DNA of 64,000 nucleotides from contig CAWZYM010000196.1 in the NCBI GenBank assembly GCA_963966185.1, forward strand, positions 384,501-448,500, read 5' to 3'. The stretch is from Rhabditoides inermis (lineage: Eukaryota > Nematoda > Chromadorea > Rhabditida > Rhabditidae). The notes beneath the pieces were generated by a model, which was given only the letters and a program-made list of their open reading frames with translations, had not been told where the DNA came from and did not search any database. Below, one piece after another: positions 43,502 to 55,742 of the stretch (position 1 is the first letter of the stretch; the number at the start of each line of letters is the position of its first letter). Made by a program: the position numbers and the translations under genes.

Positions 43502-45352
43502 TCACTGCTTCAAATTGTCGAGACTGCGGAGCATAGCCTTGTTGTCCCTGGATGTCGCTCGAGTCGTCTCTGCCTGAAACATAAACATGATACTCAGATA
43601 TATCGTGTGTGAGCTGTAAAACTTCTCACCTCATACTGCTTCCTGTCGTAGAGTTCTGCGTTCATCATCCATTCGAGATCAAGCTGAAAGAATCAGTTAG
43701 TACAGGTTATCTAGCAAAAATACTGACATGATATTTGATCTCTGCCCCCATCATCGCTCGCATCATTGTATGGTAGTCCGGTTTGCGATTTGACTTCATT
43801 TCGCCAATCATTTTGATGATAGTTTTGAAAGCGGTTGGAAGGCCATCTTGCTCCATAGCGTTCCAATCTTGAATGATTCAATGACAAATAGAAACAAGTG
43901 TTTCTATACTAACTTTTTCCTTCTATCAGATCTGCCTTAGCGCTGTAAACAAATTCCTTGTCAAGGACACCTTTCCATTCAAGTGGTCGGAACATCTAAA
44001 ACGAAACGGCGTCTGGTTTCAAGAACAAAGTTCAAGTACATATACCTCAACGCTCATGTACAACCAGGATTCGAGGTCGTCGCAGGCGTTTTGCTCGTTC
44101 ATTTCGTGGGCAGCGCGCGACGCATATCTGAAAGAGAGATCCATAAATAGTATCCATTAAACATTATGTATAAAAAAGAAACTAAATGTCTGCTCGTTGA
44201 AATGTGCACTTGAAACTATTTGTTACGTACCGCAAGGTTCCGATGAATCCATCAACAGTTCCCTTCCGCGTGATTAATATTCCTTTATCGTTTACACATC
44301 GGCAGGCCATTCCAAAGTCAAGGACGTACACAACCGTTTCTCTATTCCCTCCGATTGCGAAATTTCCAGGTTTAAGGTCTCTAAATGATGGCCACGTCAA
44401 TTTTGAATAGTTTAGAAAGAAATGTCATTTTTAGGTGAAGGGTTACTTCGTTACTTGCAATGTTTCTCACACCAACCGATGAATGAATCCGCAGGAATGC
44501 AGCTGGTGAATAGCATTGAACGATTGGATAGATAGATACATTGCGGAAAACATGCTACAACAATTCAAATTTTCAATGTAAACGGGAAAAATCATGAACA
44601 TACTTGAGTTTGACGGCGCATTTCTGAATCGTAGTGAGCGAACATCCGACTAGAGTTATGACCATGAAAGTGAAGCTCGCAGCGTGTCCTAATCTTTTAT
44701 GTTCATTTATCTTAGTTGGATACAACACCTTTGTCAACGAATTCGACGATTTGGTTTCGCTTTTCAAGAGGGTTAGCGGTGACGGTGCTCAGAATTAGTA
44801 TCTCATTCTAAATTGTCACAATATATGAAATATTTTGTAGACTCAGACGTTGATGGAAGCGGCTGGAATACCACGTTTCTCGGTTTTCATTGCGTAATGT
44901 TTGTTCTTTCCATTTTCAGTGCACGTTGCTTCGTAGACTTGTCCATAAGTACCCGAGCCAAGCAACTTTCCCAACAAATACGAGTTATTGCAACCCCTGA
45001 GACGCGTGCCAGTCAACTTCTGTAAGAACACTGTTCTTTTTCTCGCGCATCTGACCTGTCACCTTTTAGTACTATTTTGTGCAAAATAGAAAGACAAACA
45101 CTATATGGTGATAATGCTTACCCGGTCTTTCTTCGAAGACGTGTCGGTCTTTCTTTCTTTCTTTTTCTCTCGGGAAAACTTCTTGTAGCTCGCCCGTACT
45201 TTCTTCATTTTCTCTTCAATCGCAGAATAGTCTTCGGCGGTCGTCGCTGCCTTCAGCTTGTTCACATATGTATCCGTCCTTTCTATGAGATAGTTATACA
45301 CCTTCGAGTATCGGCCATACGTCGCATTCTTGAATATGAACATGTTTGTCAT
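43502..45352 (-). CDS. Casein-kinase-1/TTBK-like kinase domain (reverse, intact)
   Basis: This is the homologue of 22,489-24,361, with the linker frame unbroken and TGA at 43,502. Motifs: LGSGTYGQVYE, HYAMKTEK, IHRDLKPGN, DFG and the CK1-group DDLESWLYMSVE all present, so a Ser/Thr kinase is expected. An ATG at 45,352 (MTNMFIFKNATYGRYSKVYN) would overlap the phosphatase frame by 59 bases if the two were separate genes. Alternatively a 43-nt intron (GTAGAAAC to TATTCAAG) after FQFHFQ joins the phosphatase directly, in phase, to NATYGRYSKVYNYLIERTD and the kinase. I favour the fusion at moderate confidence. The last intron before KLTGTRL uses TTACAG here and TTCCAG in the forward copy, both in phase. 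Confidence 0.75.
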
Positions 45353-48300
45353 TACGGTGAGTTGTTTCTACCTGGAAATGGAACTGAAAGAAGCACATGC
45401 ATGTGAAGTAGTACTGCCACTTATCCGTGAAACTCTTTGCTCGATAACGGCGCATAGTCTGAAATATAATCAATTTGACTAGAAACTAGCAACGTACGTG
45501 AAGTAGCTCCAATGGGTCGGGATAAGGATCGGTCTCCACAATTGATGTCAGCACATCAATGCCTGAACAGTTGTTTATAGATAAATGTATTCGACCCTAC
45601 CGACAAATGCGGCGCTCTTGCTGATTCCATCAGCGCAGTGGACAATCACTGGTTGCTGCGGCGTTCCGACGTCTTCATAGAGAAACAACATCAGTTTCGC
45701 GAGCTCTTTAGGGTCCATCGGGGCGAGACAATCTTCCCATCCAGTGTAGTGCAGCAATTCAACCTCATGGTATCCCAATCCACTGAAATACATTCAAACT
45801 GAGGTAAATTAACTGTTATTATCATACTTGAAGATGGAGAAAGTGTAGCGTTTTACGTTTCCGATAATTGGTGGGGATACAGCGATACATTTCACCTAGA
45901 ACATGTCAGATCTACAACGAACAAATTATACTCGAACCGTATATGTAACGTAATCGTTCTGGAACATCTGCGGCGTTTTATTGTTCCAGTATTCGAAAAA
46001 CATGTTAGTTGTCTTATCCTTTTGCATGAATTCATTGAGCATAACGATGGCTTTGCATTTGTATCGGAAGACAACATGCCAGAAGTCAACTGCAGTGTCA
46101 GCAGACGGAGATTCGGTCAGGATGTACCTGGGAAAACTAGCGATCAGTCAGAACAAGACACTCACTTTTGAGCGTTTCCCGTTGGAATCACCCAATTTCC
46201 ATTAAACCTTTTGTTGTTGCACCATCCCAAATCAACCATTGTTTCGTTCACGAAATCAATACCGACATCGCTGAAAGAGAGAATTATAGAATGGACTTCG
46301 GTGACAACGAAACCTCATTTGTGACTTTGTCTTCACTTGATCCAAAATGGACAGCTTCGACTCCTTTGACTTAGCATCGCTTGTTTTCGACATGGATACT
46401 TTTGATTCCTTTGAATTCACGTCGCTTATCTTGGACAATTTTGACTCATTCGACTTCACGTCACTCATTTTTGATTCGTATGTAGGATGCACTGAACTTT
46501 CCGATTCTGTTTTGCCATTCACAAATGATTCATAAATGGCTCTCGGATCAACCGCTAAGCAATCCTAAACATTTAATGACAAAACAGGCTTATAAGTTTT
46601 GTCTTACGAGATATATCCCAACACTGTTAACAAACTTCATGTGGTTATCGATGTTAAAATCAATCTGAAGAATTCGAATTTTGTTCATTTTGTATAAAAA
46701 TATCTACCCAGTTCTTTTTGTGTTTTTTGCTTAGTATTGGATTCAAATGTCGATAATAAGCTAGTAAAACGAAGACCGCTCCGATTATCCAAAACGAAAA
46801 CGCCAGCACACCTTAACATAAGTAGAGTGTTTTCTTTTTTAGTAATGTAACTCACAAAGATTATTAACAAGCAGATAGTATGGCTTGATTTGATCACACG
46901 CTCTTGTCACAATGTTGCTATACACCGTTGACAATTTACATTGTCTCGGAAGTTTGTCCTTTATCGCTTTCTAAGTAGTATGTCATACATAAGCAACATA
47001 TGATTTAGTTTTACCATGAGCGTTGCACGATTTAATAAGTCGTTAACTGGTTTCAATAGATGATTTGTCCCTGGGTCTTGGATTGTTTGATTCAAAGCAT
47101 TCAAAAGTCCAACAAAAGCATTGAGATTTCTCATTTTCGTTTTATCGCTTTCTCCTGTCCACAAGGTCTAAAAATGATCCTGTTTTGTCATGTAACAATC
47201 ATAATACATTTAAAACGTTGTTGTTCAACCTTGTAATTAATTATGCTTCCTCCGTGATCTTTTAATATGCCGAAATCGTATGTAGTTGATGGACATTCCT
47301 TGACAACTACATATCCGGAAAATTGATCAGATGCTCCGGGGATAGGCGCACACGGTTTCAGTATACTTTCAAGTGTTGTGTCAAAGAGTTTGTACTGCCT
47401 TTCAAGCTCCTCAAAACATGTTTTTGTCGCTTTGCCTGTATTTTTCCCACCTGAACTTGTTTCCAAATATTAACAGCGTAATCCACTGTCATGTTTTGTA
47501 TGAAGCCATTAGTTTTGTAAAGTTTACTAGTTATATCTGACATAGTTTTTTTTTTAAAGCTGTGCTCAACTCATAAACACACCCTTGGCAACGATGCGAT
47601 AAACGTATTCGTCAAACAGTACTTGTTTTCCATCACACAACTTCAAGTTCCTAAAGACATGGGTAAACTACTAAAAAAATTCGGAGTGTACAATGCGTTT
47701 CGTTGAAGAGCGTTGTTAAATTTGAAAGAAGTGTTTGATATCAAATTCATTTTTTGCTCAAAGTACGAACATCCAAGCTGCCGAGAATTGGCAAAGTTTA
47801 ACAATAATCTAAACAGGAAGACGTTAATGTGTAGTTCTCAAATTGAATGCAATTGTTTCTCACGGTATTGGTGCGCAGGTTATGATCATGAATACAAAGA
47901 AGACAACCGATACTTTGAGGAAAACGTCATATTTTGCTGAAAAAAATGTAATTGAACACTTTGCGACAGGTGCAACGTAACCTGGGACAAAGAAGAACCC
48001 ACAGCTTGTCCCAGCTGATAGAAGAATACACACGAAATAGAATATGGCCAAACCATTCGCATCGTAGTTATTGACCTTGTACTGAAACTCCGATCTATTT
48101 TACACTATCTCATCAAACAAACATACATGGAATGAGTAAGTTTTCATTCTTTTAATCTCAGAACGAAAATAAGTGAGTTCGTCGCGAATCTGAAATTCAA
48201 TCACATTTTTTGTGGAGCATGTATAGTATAGGCCATCCTCCGTTTCAAAGTACCTTTCTTGTAAATATGTCGGTTTTCAAAGGAAATTCTTTTTGTGAGA

Positions 48301-51300
48301 GAATACTTTGAAACGCAGTTGTCTTTGAACTCAGTATCCAGTGAATGTTGTTTGAGTTTATTGTCTGAACATGTCATTATATGACGTCTTGTCGTTAAAA
48401 ATCTTTATTTTTTCTTTATTCACCGCATTATTTTGTCCAATTCTAATCGCATCAAAATTTACAAATAAATGGTACGTTGCATTCAAGGTGGGATATCTGT
48501 TTCCAATACTATCCTGCAAATACAAAGAAAAAAGTTATTTACAGAGGCTTACTTACTCTTGCGGCTTTCGATCGACCTATCACATGGCTTGCGTCTGGGA
48601 GTAATTTCAAGTGTGTCGATAATTGATTCTAAATGTGAAAACAATCATTGCGTGATTGCGTCAAAATAAAAAATATTAATATAATAATACCGCCAACGTC
48701 TTTGGATGTGTATCATTGAATAATTTCATCGATATCATATTTTTCTACAACAAAATGTAGAATCCATCGCAAGCTGTGATATGTTACCTGTTGGTTAAAT
48801 AGCATCTTCGTGAACTTGAACGTGTTATTTTTCGGATTTTCAACAGATCTGTTTATTGCACAAGCGAATGCATTGAGTTCATTGTAAGCATCTTAAAAAG
48901 GATTTCCACGCGTTAATTGCCCTGACATACTATCCAATTCCGTGTTCATGTTGCTTTCGAACTTTTCAGAAATCGTTTTGTTAGAACTGAGGAAAACAGC
49001 AAACATAATGATATTAATGGTTACTCCGATCGCTAGAATGCCATACATCACAAACAGGCCAATCTGAAATGCACGATAATTGAAACATGTTTTCTAAACA
49101 AACAACCTTGGCATATTTGATCTGTGTAAACAAGTCGTCGATCATACTTGGTATTTCCACTGTATGTTCGTGTCCGTTAGTGATGAAAGTAAATGATTTG
49201 GGAACCTGTACAAAAGTTATGATAAATATTAATAAGGTAAAGGTGAAGGTATCTTCCCGAATAGAGAGATTCACTCTGAGGAGTTGGTCAAATGAGAGCT
49301 ATGGCACAGATAAATTTTTATGTATAAATACCAGTGTTTTGGGTTTTCTCTTTCGAAGGATGACCATTGCTATCACAACTGCGATTACACAGCCACAAGC
49401 GAAGCAACCAAACAAAATCGGAGAAATGAGAGACGAGTGCTGAATGATCAATCATGAACAAGTAGATTCAAATTGATACCGTGATTTGTTGTTCTAGATC
49501 TTCTATTAGTCTTCCAAGAGATTGTGATTCAGTTCGGTTCTGTCCATACACATACTAAAACGAGTGTGTGCTTCCCGTGTCGTTTCCAGTCACGCTAGCT
49601 GATAGCTAGCCCTCTGCTGGCGGGCGAGCGCGAGAGCACGCGAGAGAGCACGCTGTTTGGAGAGAGACAGATGTACTTTGGTGGCTGCGATCAGTAGGAA
49701 TTTAGTAAGGGGAGAGAGAAATAGAGAACGAGAGAACGAGAGAACGAGAGAACGAGAGAACGAGAGAACGAGAGAACGATATAACGAGAGAAAAGGAGAA
49801 AAAGAGAGGAGGGAAGGAGGGAAGGAGAGACGGAGAGAACGAGAGAACGAGAGAACGAGAGAACGAGAGAAGGATAGAAAGAGAGAACGAGAGAACGAGA
49901 GAACCAGAGAAAGAGAGAAAGATATAAAAAGAGAACGAGAGAGCTAGAGAACGAGAGAAAGAGAGAAAGGGAGAAGGAGGGAAGGAGGGATGGAGAGAAG
50001 AAGAGAAGGATAGAAAGAGAGAACGAGAGAACTAGAGAACGAAAGGAAGAGAGAAAGAGAGAAAGAGAGAAAGAGATAAAGAGAGAACGAGAGAAAGCGA
50101 GAACGATATAACGAGAGAATTAGAGAACGAGAGAAAGAGAGAATGGGAGGAGGAGGGAAGGATAGAAGGAGAGAAAGCGAGAAAGAGAGAACGAGAAAAC
50201 GAGAAAACGAGAGAAAGAGAAAACGAGAGAAAGAGAGAACGATATAACGAGAGAGCTAGAGAACGAGAGAAAGAGAGAAAGGGAGAAGGAGAGAAGGAGG
50301 GATGGAGAGAAGAAGAGAAGGAGAGAAGGAGAGAACTAGAGAAAAAAGAGAAAGAGAGAAAGAGAGAAAGAGAGAAAGAGAGAAAGAGAGAAAGAGAGAA
50401 AGAGAGAAAGAGAGAAAGAGAGAAAGAGAGAAAGAGAGAAAGAGATAATGAGAGAACGAGAGAAAGAGAAACCGATAGAAAGAGAAAACGAGTGAAAGAG
50501 AGAACGATATAACGAGAGAACTAGAGAACGAGAGAAAGAGAGAAAGTGAGAAGACGGGAAGGAGGGAAGGAAAGAAGGAGAGAACGAGACAACGAGAGAA
50601 CGAGACAACGAGACAACGAGAGAACGAGAGAACGAGAAAACGAGAGCACGAGAGAACGAGAGAAAGAGAGAACGATATAACGATATAACGAGAGAAATAG
50701 AGAACGAGAGAAAGAGAGAAAGAGAGAAGGAGGGAAGGAGGGAAGAAGAGAAGGAGAGACGGAGAGAACGAGAGAACGAGAGAACGAGAGAACGAGAGAA
50801 GGATAGAAAGAGAGAACGAGATAAAGAGAGAACGAGAGAACGAGAGAACGAGAGAACGAGAAAACGAGAGAAAGAGAGAACAAGAGAAAGAGAGAACGAA
50901 AGAAAGAGAGAACGATATAACTAGAGAACGAGAGAACGAGAGAAAGAGAGAAGGAGGGTGGTAGGAGGGAAGGAGGGAAGAAGAGAAGGAGAGACGGAGA
51001 GACGGAGAAAACGAGAGAACGAGAGAACGAGAAACGAGAGAACGAGAGAACGAGAGAACGAGAGAACGAGAGAACGAGAGAAAGAGAGAAAGAGAGAAAG
51101 AGAGAACGAGAGAAAGAGAGAACTGGAGAACTAGAGAAAAAGAGAAAGGGAGAAGGAGGGAAGGAGGGAAGGAGAGAAGAAGAGAAGGAGACACGCGAGA
51201 ACGAGAGAACGAGAGAACGAGAGAACGAGAGAACGAGAGAACGAGAGAACGAGAGAAAGAGAAAACGAAATAACGAGAGAACTAGATAACGAGAGAACGA

Positions 51301-53214
51301 GAGAACGAGAGAAAGAGAGAAAGGGAGAAGGGGGGAAGGAGGGAAGGAGAGAAGGAGAGACGGAGAGACGGAGAGAACGAGAGAACGAGAGAACGAGAGA
51401 ACGAGAGAACGAGAGAACGAGAGAAAGAGAGAAAGAGAGAAAGAGAGAAAGAGAGAACGAGAGAAAGAGAGAACTGGAGAACTAGAGAAAAAGAGAAAGG
51501 GAGAAGGAGGGAAGGAGGGAAGGAGAGAAGAAGAGAAGGAGACACGCGAGAACGAGAGAACGAGAGAACGAGAGAACGAGAGAACGAGAGAACGAGAGAA
51601 CGAGAGAACGAGAGAAAGAGAAAACGAAATAACGAGAGAACTAGATAACGAGAGAACGAGAGAACGAGAGAAAGAGAGAAAGGGAGAAGGGGGGAAGGAG
51701 GGAAGGAGAGAAGGAGAGACGGAGAGAACGAGAGAACGAGAGAACGAGAGAACGAGAGAACGAGAGAAAGAGAGAACGAGAGAAAGAGAGAAAAGAGAGA
51801 AAAGAGAGAACGAGAGAAAGAGAGAAAAGAGAGAAAGGGAGAAAGAGAGAACGAGAGAACGAGAGAACTAGAGAACGAGAGAAAGATAGAAAGGGATAAC
51901 GAGAGAACGAGAGAAAGAGAGAACGAGAGAAAGAGAGAAAAGAGAGAAAAGAGAGAACGAGAGAAAGAGAGAAAAGAGAGAAAGGGAGAAAGAGAGAACG
52001 AGAGAACGAGAGAACTAGAGAACGAGAGAAAGAGAGAAAGGGATAACGAGAGAACGAGAGAAAGAGAGAACGAGAGAAAGAGAGAACGAGAGAAAGAGAG
52101 AAGGAAAGAAGGAGGGAAGGAAGGAAGGAGGGAAGGAGAGGAGGAGAGGAGGAGAGAAGGGGAGAAGGAGAGAAGGAGGGAAGGAATGGGAGGAGAGAAG
52201 GAGGAAAGGAGAGGAGGAGAGAAGGAAAGAAGGAGAGAAGGAGGGAAGGAATGGAAGGAGAGAACGAGAGAACGAGAAAATATCGAATAAATTTGAAATG
52301 AAATTGATGAAATAATGAGAGAAGAACATGTTACATGTATGAAGACGAGAGAGAAAATTTCTATGAAATTCAACAAAAGGACATATATTATCTTTTAAAA
52401 GTACTTCCGTAAAAAGTGTTGTTTGTGTTAACCTGATTCAAGAAAAGCGCATGCATATATTATTAATTTTCGAAAAATCAAATCGTAAACACCTGAACAT
52501 GAAAACTAACACAAACTTGCTCTTTCAAAACGTTGAATAATTTTTGAATAATTAATGTTGAATAATTCCATGTTTTATTTTTTTGACATTTTTATACCTG
52601 AAACATTGAGTCAAACAACATCACGAATAACATTTTATTTTACTGATAAACCATAAATAATAAACCGCAAAAAAACACTAAATAAACAAAACAATCATAT
52701 TATTCTGAATGTTACGTGTAACTATTCTATATTCGTTTGAAAGAGCAAGTTTGTGTTAGTTTTCATGTTCAGGTGTTTACGATTTGATTTTTCGAAAATT
52801 AATAATATATGCATGCGCTTTTCTTGAATCAGGTTAACACAAACAACACTTTTTACGGAAGTACTTTTAAAAGATAATGCACACCTGTAGCAATCCCAGC
52901 AGTCTGGCTTGACTGATTCTTGCGCTATCCTTGGGTGCCCAGATCGCAGTCGTCGCATCGAGTATGTGTGTGCCCCATCCATTCCTATCCGACAAGTCTC
53001 GCACTGATATTGCATCGTTCTTGCATTCTACAATTGAATCAGTCAGTTCACAGCACCAAGAGCACTGTTTATTGTAGCCCTGTCTAAGTGCTTTCTTCCG
53101 TAGGAAATTTGAATGTTGTTTGAAAATCATGCAAATCATGCGCCGTTGGAGGTTCAATGCCAGAACAGAATAACACGCAAAGAAAGGTATTTGTTTTATT
53201 ACAAGAACCTGCAT
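45294..53214 (-). CDS. Five-pass membrane receptor with PTP-like domain (complete copy)
   Basis: Exon 1 (53,214-52,885, 110 codons) starts MQVLVIKQIPFFACYSVLAL, signal-like, then a Cys-containing ectodomain. About 25 further exons join in phase: TM1 (residues 141-163), a 40-residue loop, TM2 (205-229), a loop of about 160 residues, TM3 and TM4 (391-440), a loop of about 230, TM5 (675-693), a Ser/Lys repeat (about 755-800) and a phosphatase-like domain (about 812-1,046). Two large loops between TM2-3 and TM4-5 give a prominin-like topology; no homology is claimed. The signature is HCADGISKSAAF (Arg replaced by Lys) and the WPD loop is WED, so activity is doubtful. Reading on without the last intron gives TAA at 45,294-45,296; splicing it joins the kinase. 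Intron 1 holds a 3.3-kb insertion. Confidence 0.75.
49690..52273. repeat. 2.6-kb purine-only satellite
   Basis: The plus strand is almost purely A/G, built from GAGAGAAC, GAGAGAAA and GGAGGGAA words, with rare C or T. Higher-order copies are visible: a segment with GGAGACACGCGAGAACG at about 51,188 and 51,541 (period near 355), and another with AGATAGAAAGGGATAACGAG and AGAGAGAAAGGGATAACGAG at about 51,880 and 52,030 (period near 150). Long Ser/Leu-rich minus-strand frames are artefacts. It lies in intron 1 of the receptor gene. Confidence 0.95.
52387..52878. mobile_element. 492-bp inverted-repeat element
   Basis: The left arm (52,387-about 52,533) begins ATTATCTTTTAAAAGTACTT. The right arm (about 52,733-52,878) is its near-perfect reverse complement. 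The AT-rich middle has no coding. It abuts the satellite and sits at the edge of the intron-1 insertion. Confidence 0.75.
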
Positions 53215-53246
53215 GATCGAGCTCGGATCACACACCAATCAAAATA

Positions 53247-53247
<1 letters not shown>

Positions 53248-53301
<54 letters not shown>
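53248..53301. repeat. (CT)n microsatellite
   Basis: Pure CT run at the junction between receptor exon 1 and unit B. Confidence 0.9.
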
Positions 53302-53304
<3 letters not shown>

Positions 53305-53880
53305 CTCGCGCGGTCGTGCGCACGTCAAATATACGTATGTAGTTTTCAAAAAAAAAGGTACAGAGTCGAGTAAATCGATCGATAACCACTCGTTACGGAT
53401 CTTATGATAATGTTTTTTGTGTCGGTAACAGCGCAATATCGTGCATAAACTATTTGTTTTGTATAGTTGACACTTACATATAATATTGATTAAGTATCGA
53501 TCAAACATCTAGTATTTATCGACCGATATCGATCGATTATTAATCACTACCATTGCAAAATACATGCAATCCACGACCACGTACCTCGCCCCTCCGAGAT
53601 CGCCCAGTGAGTCATCAGAAGCAGCAGCAACAGCCTCAAACGGATCAATACGAGGGGGACATATACAAAACAACACTGTGAAAGAAACAATGCGACCGAC
53701 CGCGCAACGCGAGACATGGCGAATGGCGAGAGAATGAGGAAACAGGGAAATCGAGTGAGTACCCACCGCCACACCAGATGCGCCATTGCGAAGAAATGAC
53801 GATTGGGGTGGGAAAACAATCACTTCACTTCGCAGCAAGTTATGAAAATGATGACAACGAATCCGTAATGTTCCGCTTTC
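53290..53880. repeat. Unit-B inverted-repeat member, second block
   Basis: Copy of 4,690-5,330. It carries the same exon-like minus-strand frames ending before GTACGTGG near 53,587. Closest of the copies to 9,090-9,680 in the exon part. Confidence 0.6.
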
Positions 53881-53939
53881 GGCTTCAGATTCGCCAGTGT
53901 CATTTGACCGATCTATGACGCGAATTTTATGAAAATTTT

Positions 53940-54265
53940 CCCAGGTGCAATTCTCTCAGCTACAATTCTTTCAGGTATAATCCTGTTTGTCTGTTGTTTA
54001 TCAGCCTGATTCCGACATGTATGTACATACAATATAGCATGATGGGTGATCTGGAAGCACACACAATTCTACCCGCGAGGAGAATCGATTCAGTGACCGT
54101 TCGCTCAGCAAGCTGCGACGCTTCCACTTGGCCAACCCAGTTCAGGTCCGAAATTATTCCGTCAATTCTCTCAGGTTCAATTCTCTCAGGTCCATTTCTT
54201 CCAGGTCCAATTATCCCAGATACAGATCTTCCATCTCAAATTCTCCCAGGTCTATTTCTCCTACT
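53940..54265. repeat. 15-bp minisatellite, second block
   Basis: Copy of 5,347-5,680 with only a few substitutions. Confidence 0.7.
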
Positions 54266-54582
54266 GCGTATACGCCATCTCACCTACGATTTTACTTGAT
54301 AGGTTCACACTTCCGGTCTGATGAAAGAATTCACACCGAATTAGTGCTATGACGTTTCAATCAATTACACTTCTTGAAATTTCTTGTACGCAGTAACCCA
54401 GCTGCACTCTTTTCGAAAAAAAACTTTATACCAGTTCAAGTGAGTACATAGTTCACGTTGGTAATATGACAGGTGACACGGTGGAGCGCGTTCTGGACTC
54501 TGAAGAGAGAGAGAAAATCATATGGAATCACTTCGATGGCTCACTTTTGCATCGTAACGAAGCAATGCATGCTACAATCCAG

Positions 54583-54795
54583 TCACGATAGCACTTGTTG
54601 AAAATGAAGAGGCAACATGTCGAAAACATTCCGTGAGAGCAGATAGTGAGAACGCATCCGATCTCTGAAACACGAAATCATCTTTTTAACAGTTAGGAAA
54701 ACTTCACTTTGCATTTTCCAAATTTCAAAGAAAACAATGCAAGCAGCTGAGAGAAGAGAAATGGAAAAGAAAGCGATCGGAATGGCGACCTTCAA
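54583..54795 (-). CDS. Small hydrophobic-start ORF, second copy
   Basis: Same start as 6,207-5,986 (MKVAIPIAFFSISLLSAACI). Indels change the tail after about residue 46, which argues against strong selection on the C-terminus. Confidence 0.25.
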   Translation of the reverse strand: MKVAIPIAFFSISLLSAACIVFFEIWKMQSEVFLTVKKMISCFRDRMRSHYLLSRNVFDMLPLHFQQVLS

Positions 54796-54966
54796 TGTAT
54801 CGGTGTGAATGGGATTGAAACAAATGGTCGTGTCCCATTGCTGATGCGTATTTGATCATTTAAAAGGTTTTTAAATCAGAAATTATCATTATAGTTTCTA
54901 ATTAAACCCCCACCCTCTGTCTGTGAATCTCTGCGTGCTCTCTTGCAAAACTTTAAACTTAAGGTC

Positions 54967-55280
54967 TTAAAGGGAGTGTACTCTCTGGTTTTCGAAGTTG
55001 AGTTAGCATCAGAATATTGAAATATGTCATAAATAGCGTACTTTCTCATAGAAAAGTTATGCTCAAGTCGCCTTGAAGTTTGTTCATTTTTCGCTCGAAT
55101 GCGCTCTTTCTAGAGAAAAGTGTGAAGAAATGTGCACAAACGTGCACAGTTGATGATGGTTTCTCCAACTTCTCGCCATTTGCGGCATATGGTCCAATTG
55201 ACAAAAGTGTATCATATTTGATGTATTTTCACATTCCGATCCTAACTCTTCGAAAACCAACTTCGAAAACCAGAGGGTGT
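54967..55280. mobile_element. TTAA MITE, eroded, second block
   Basis: Copy of 6,379-6,692 with the same missing right end, so the erosion predates the block duplication. Confidence 0.75.
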
Positions 55281-55382
55281 AGTCGGATATCCGGAAAATG
55301 TATTATTCTTACGGATGGAGTCTCTTTTGTTATTTTCAATGAAGCTTTCAATGAAACATCAACACCGGTATAAGACTCGCAC

Positions 55383-55596
55383 AAGACTGTGTTCACTCTG
55401 GATTACTCTATCAGTTCACCCTCGACGGCGCTGATTTCCCTCGCCTCTACACTGGACACAAGTTCTCGGCTACCACTGCTTTCATGGTAAGAGTACTGTA
55501 GGTACTGTATTACTGTAATGTGTTTTTTCAGACGAAGAAGCTGAAGATCTGAAGCTGGAGGGACTTCTGAAGAAACTGGCTAAGGCTAAGCTGTAA
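55383..55596 (+). pseudogene. SCP2 fragment, more decayed
   Basis: It lacks most of the first exon present at 6.8 kb (VKNGSGSIKK and the intron are gone) and 24 bp of the last exon (IGGDMSKA). It keeps LYTGHKFSATTAFM, where the first-block copy has LYTVKFSATTAFM, so each copy retains ancestral bits the other lost. Confidence 0.7.
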
Positions 55597-55742
55597 AAGA
55601 GTAGAGAGGGGGGAGAGAGAGGAGATGAGAGGTATAAGTGCACTGTGTTATGAGGTATAAGGTGATGTGTATGGTATAGTGCCATGTACAGTTGTTTGTA
55701 TGATATTGTAATGCGTGCTATAAAGGTATTTATAGACCTATT

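Noticed and set aside
50256..52376. Long minus-strand ORFs of 312 and 364 codons rich in Ser, Leu, Phe and Arg
   Set aside because: They are direct translations of the purine satellite; all three frames are open because the repeat lacks stops.
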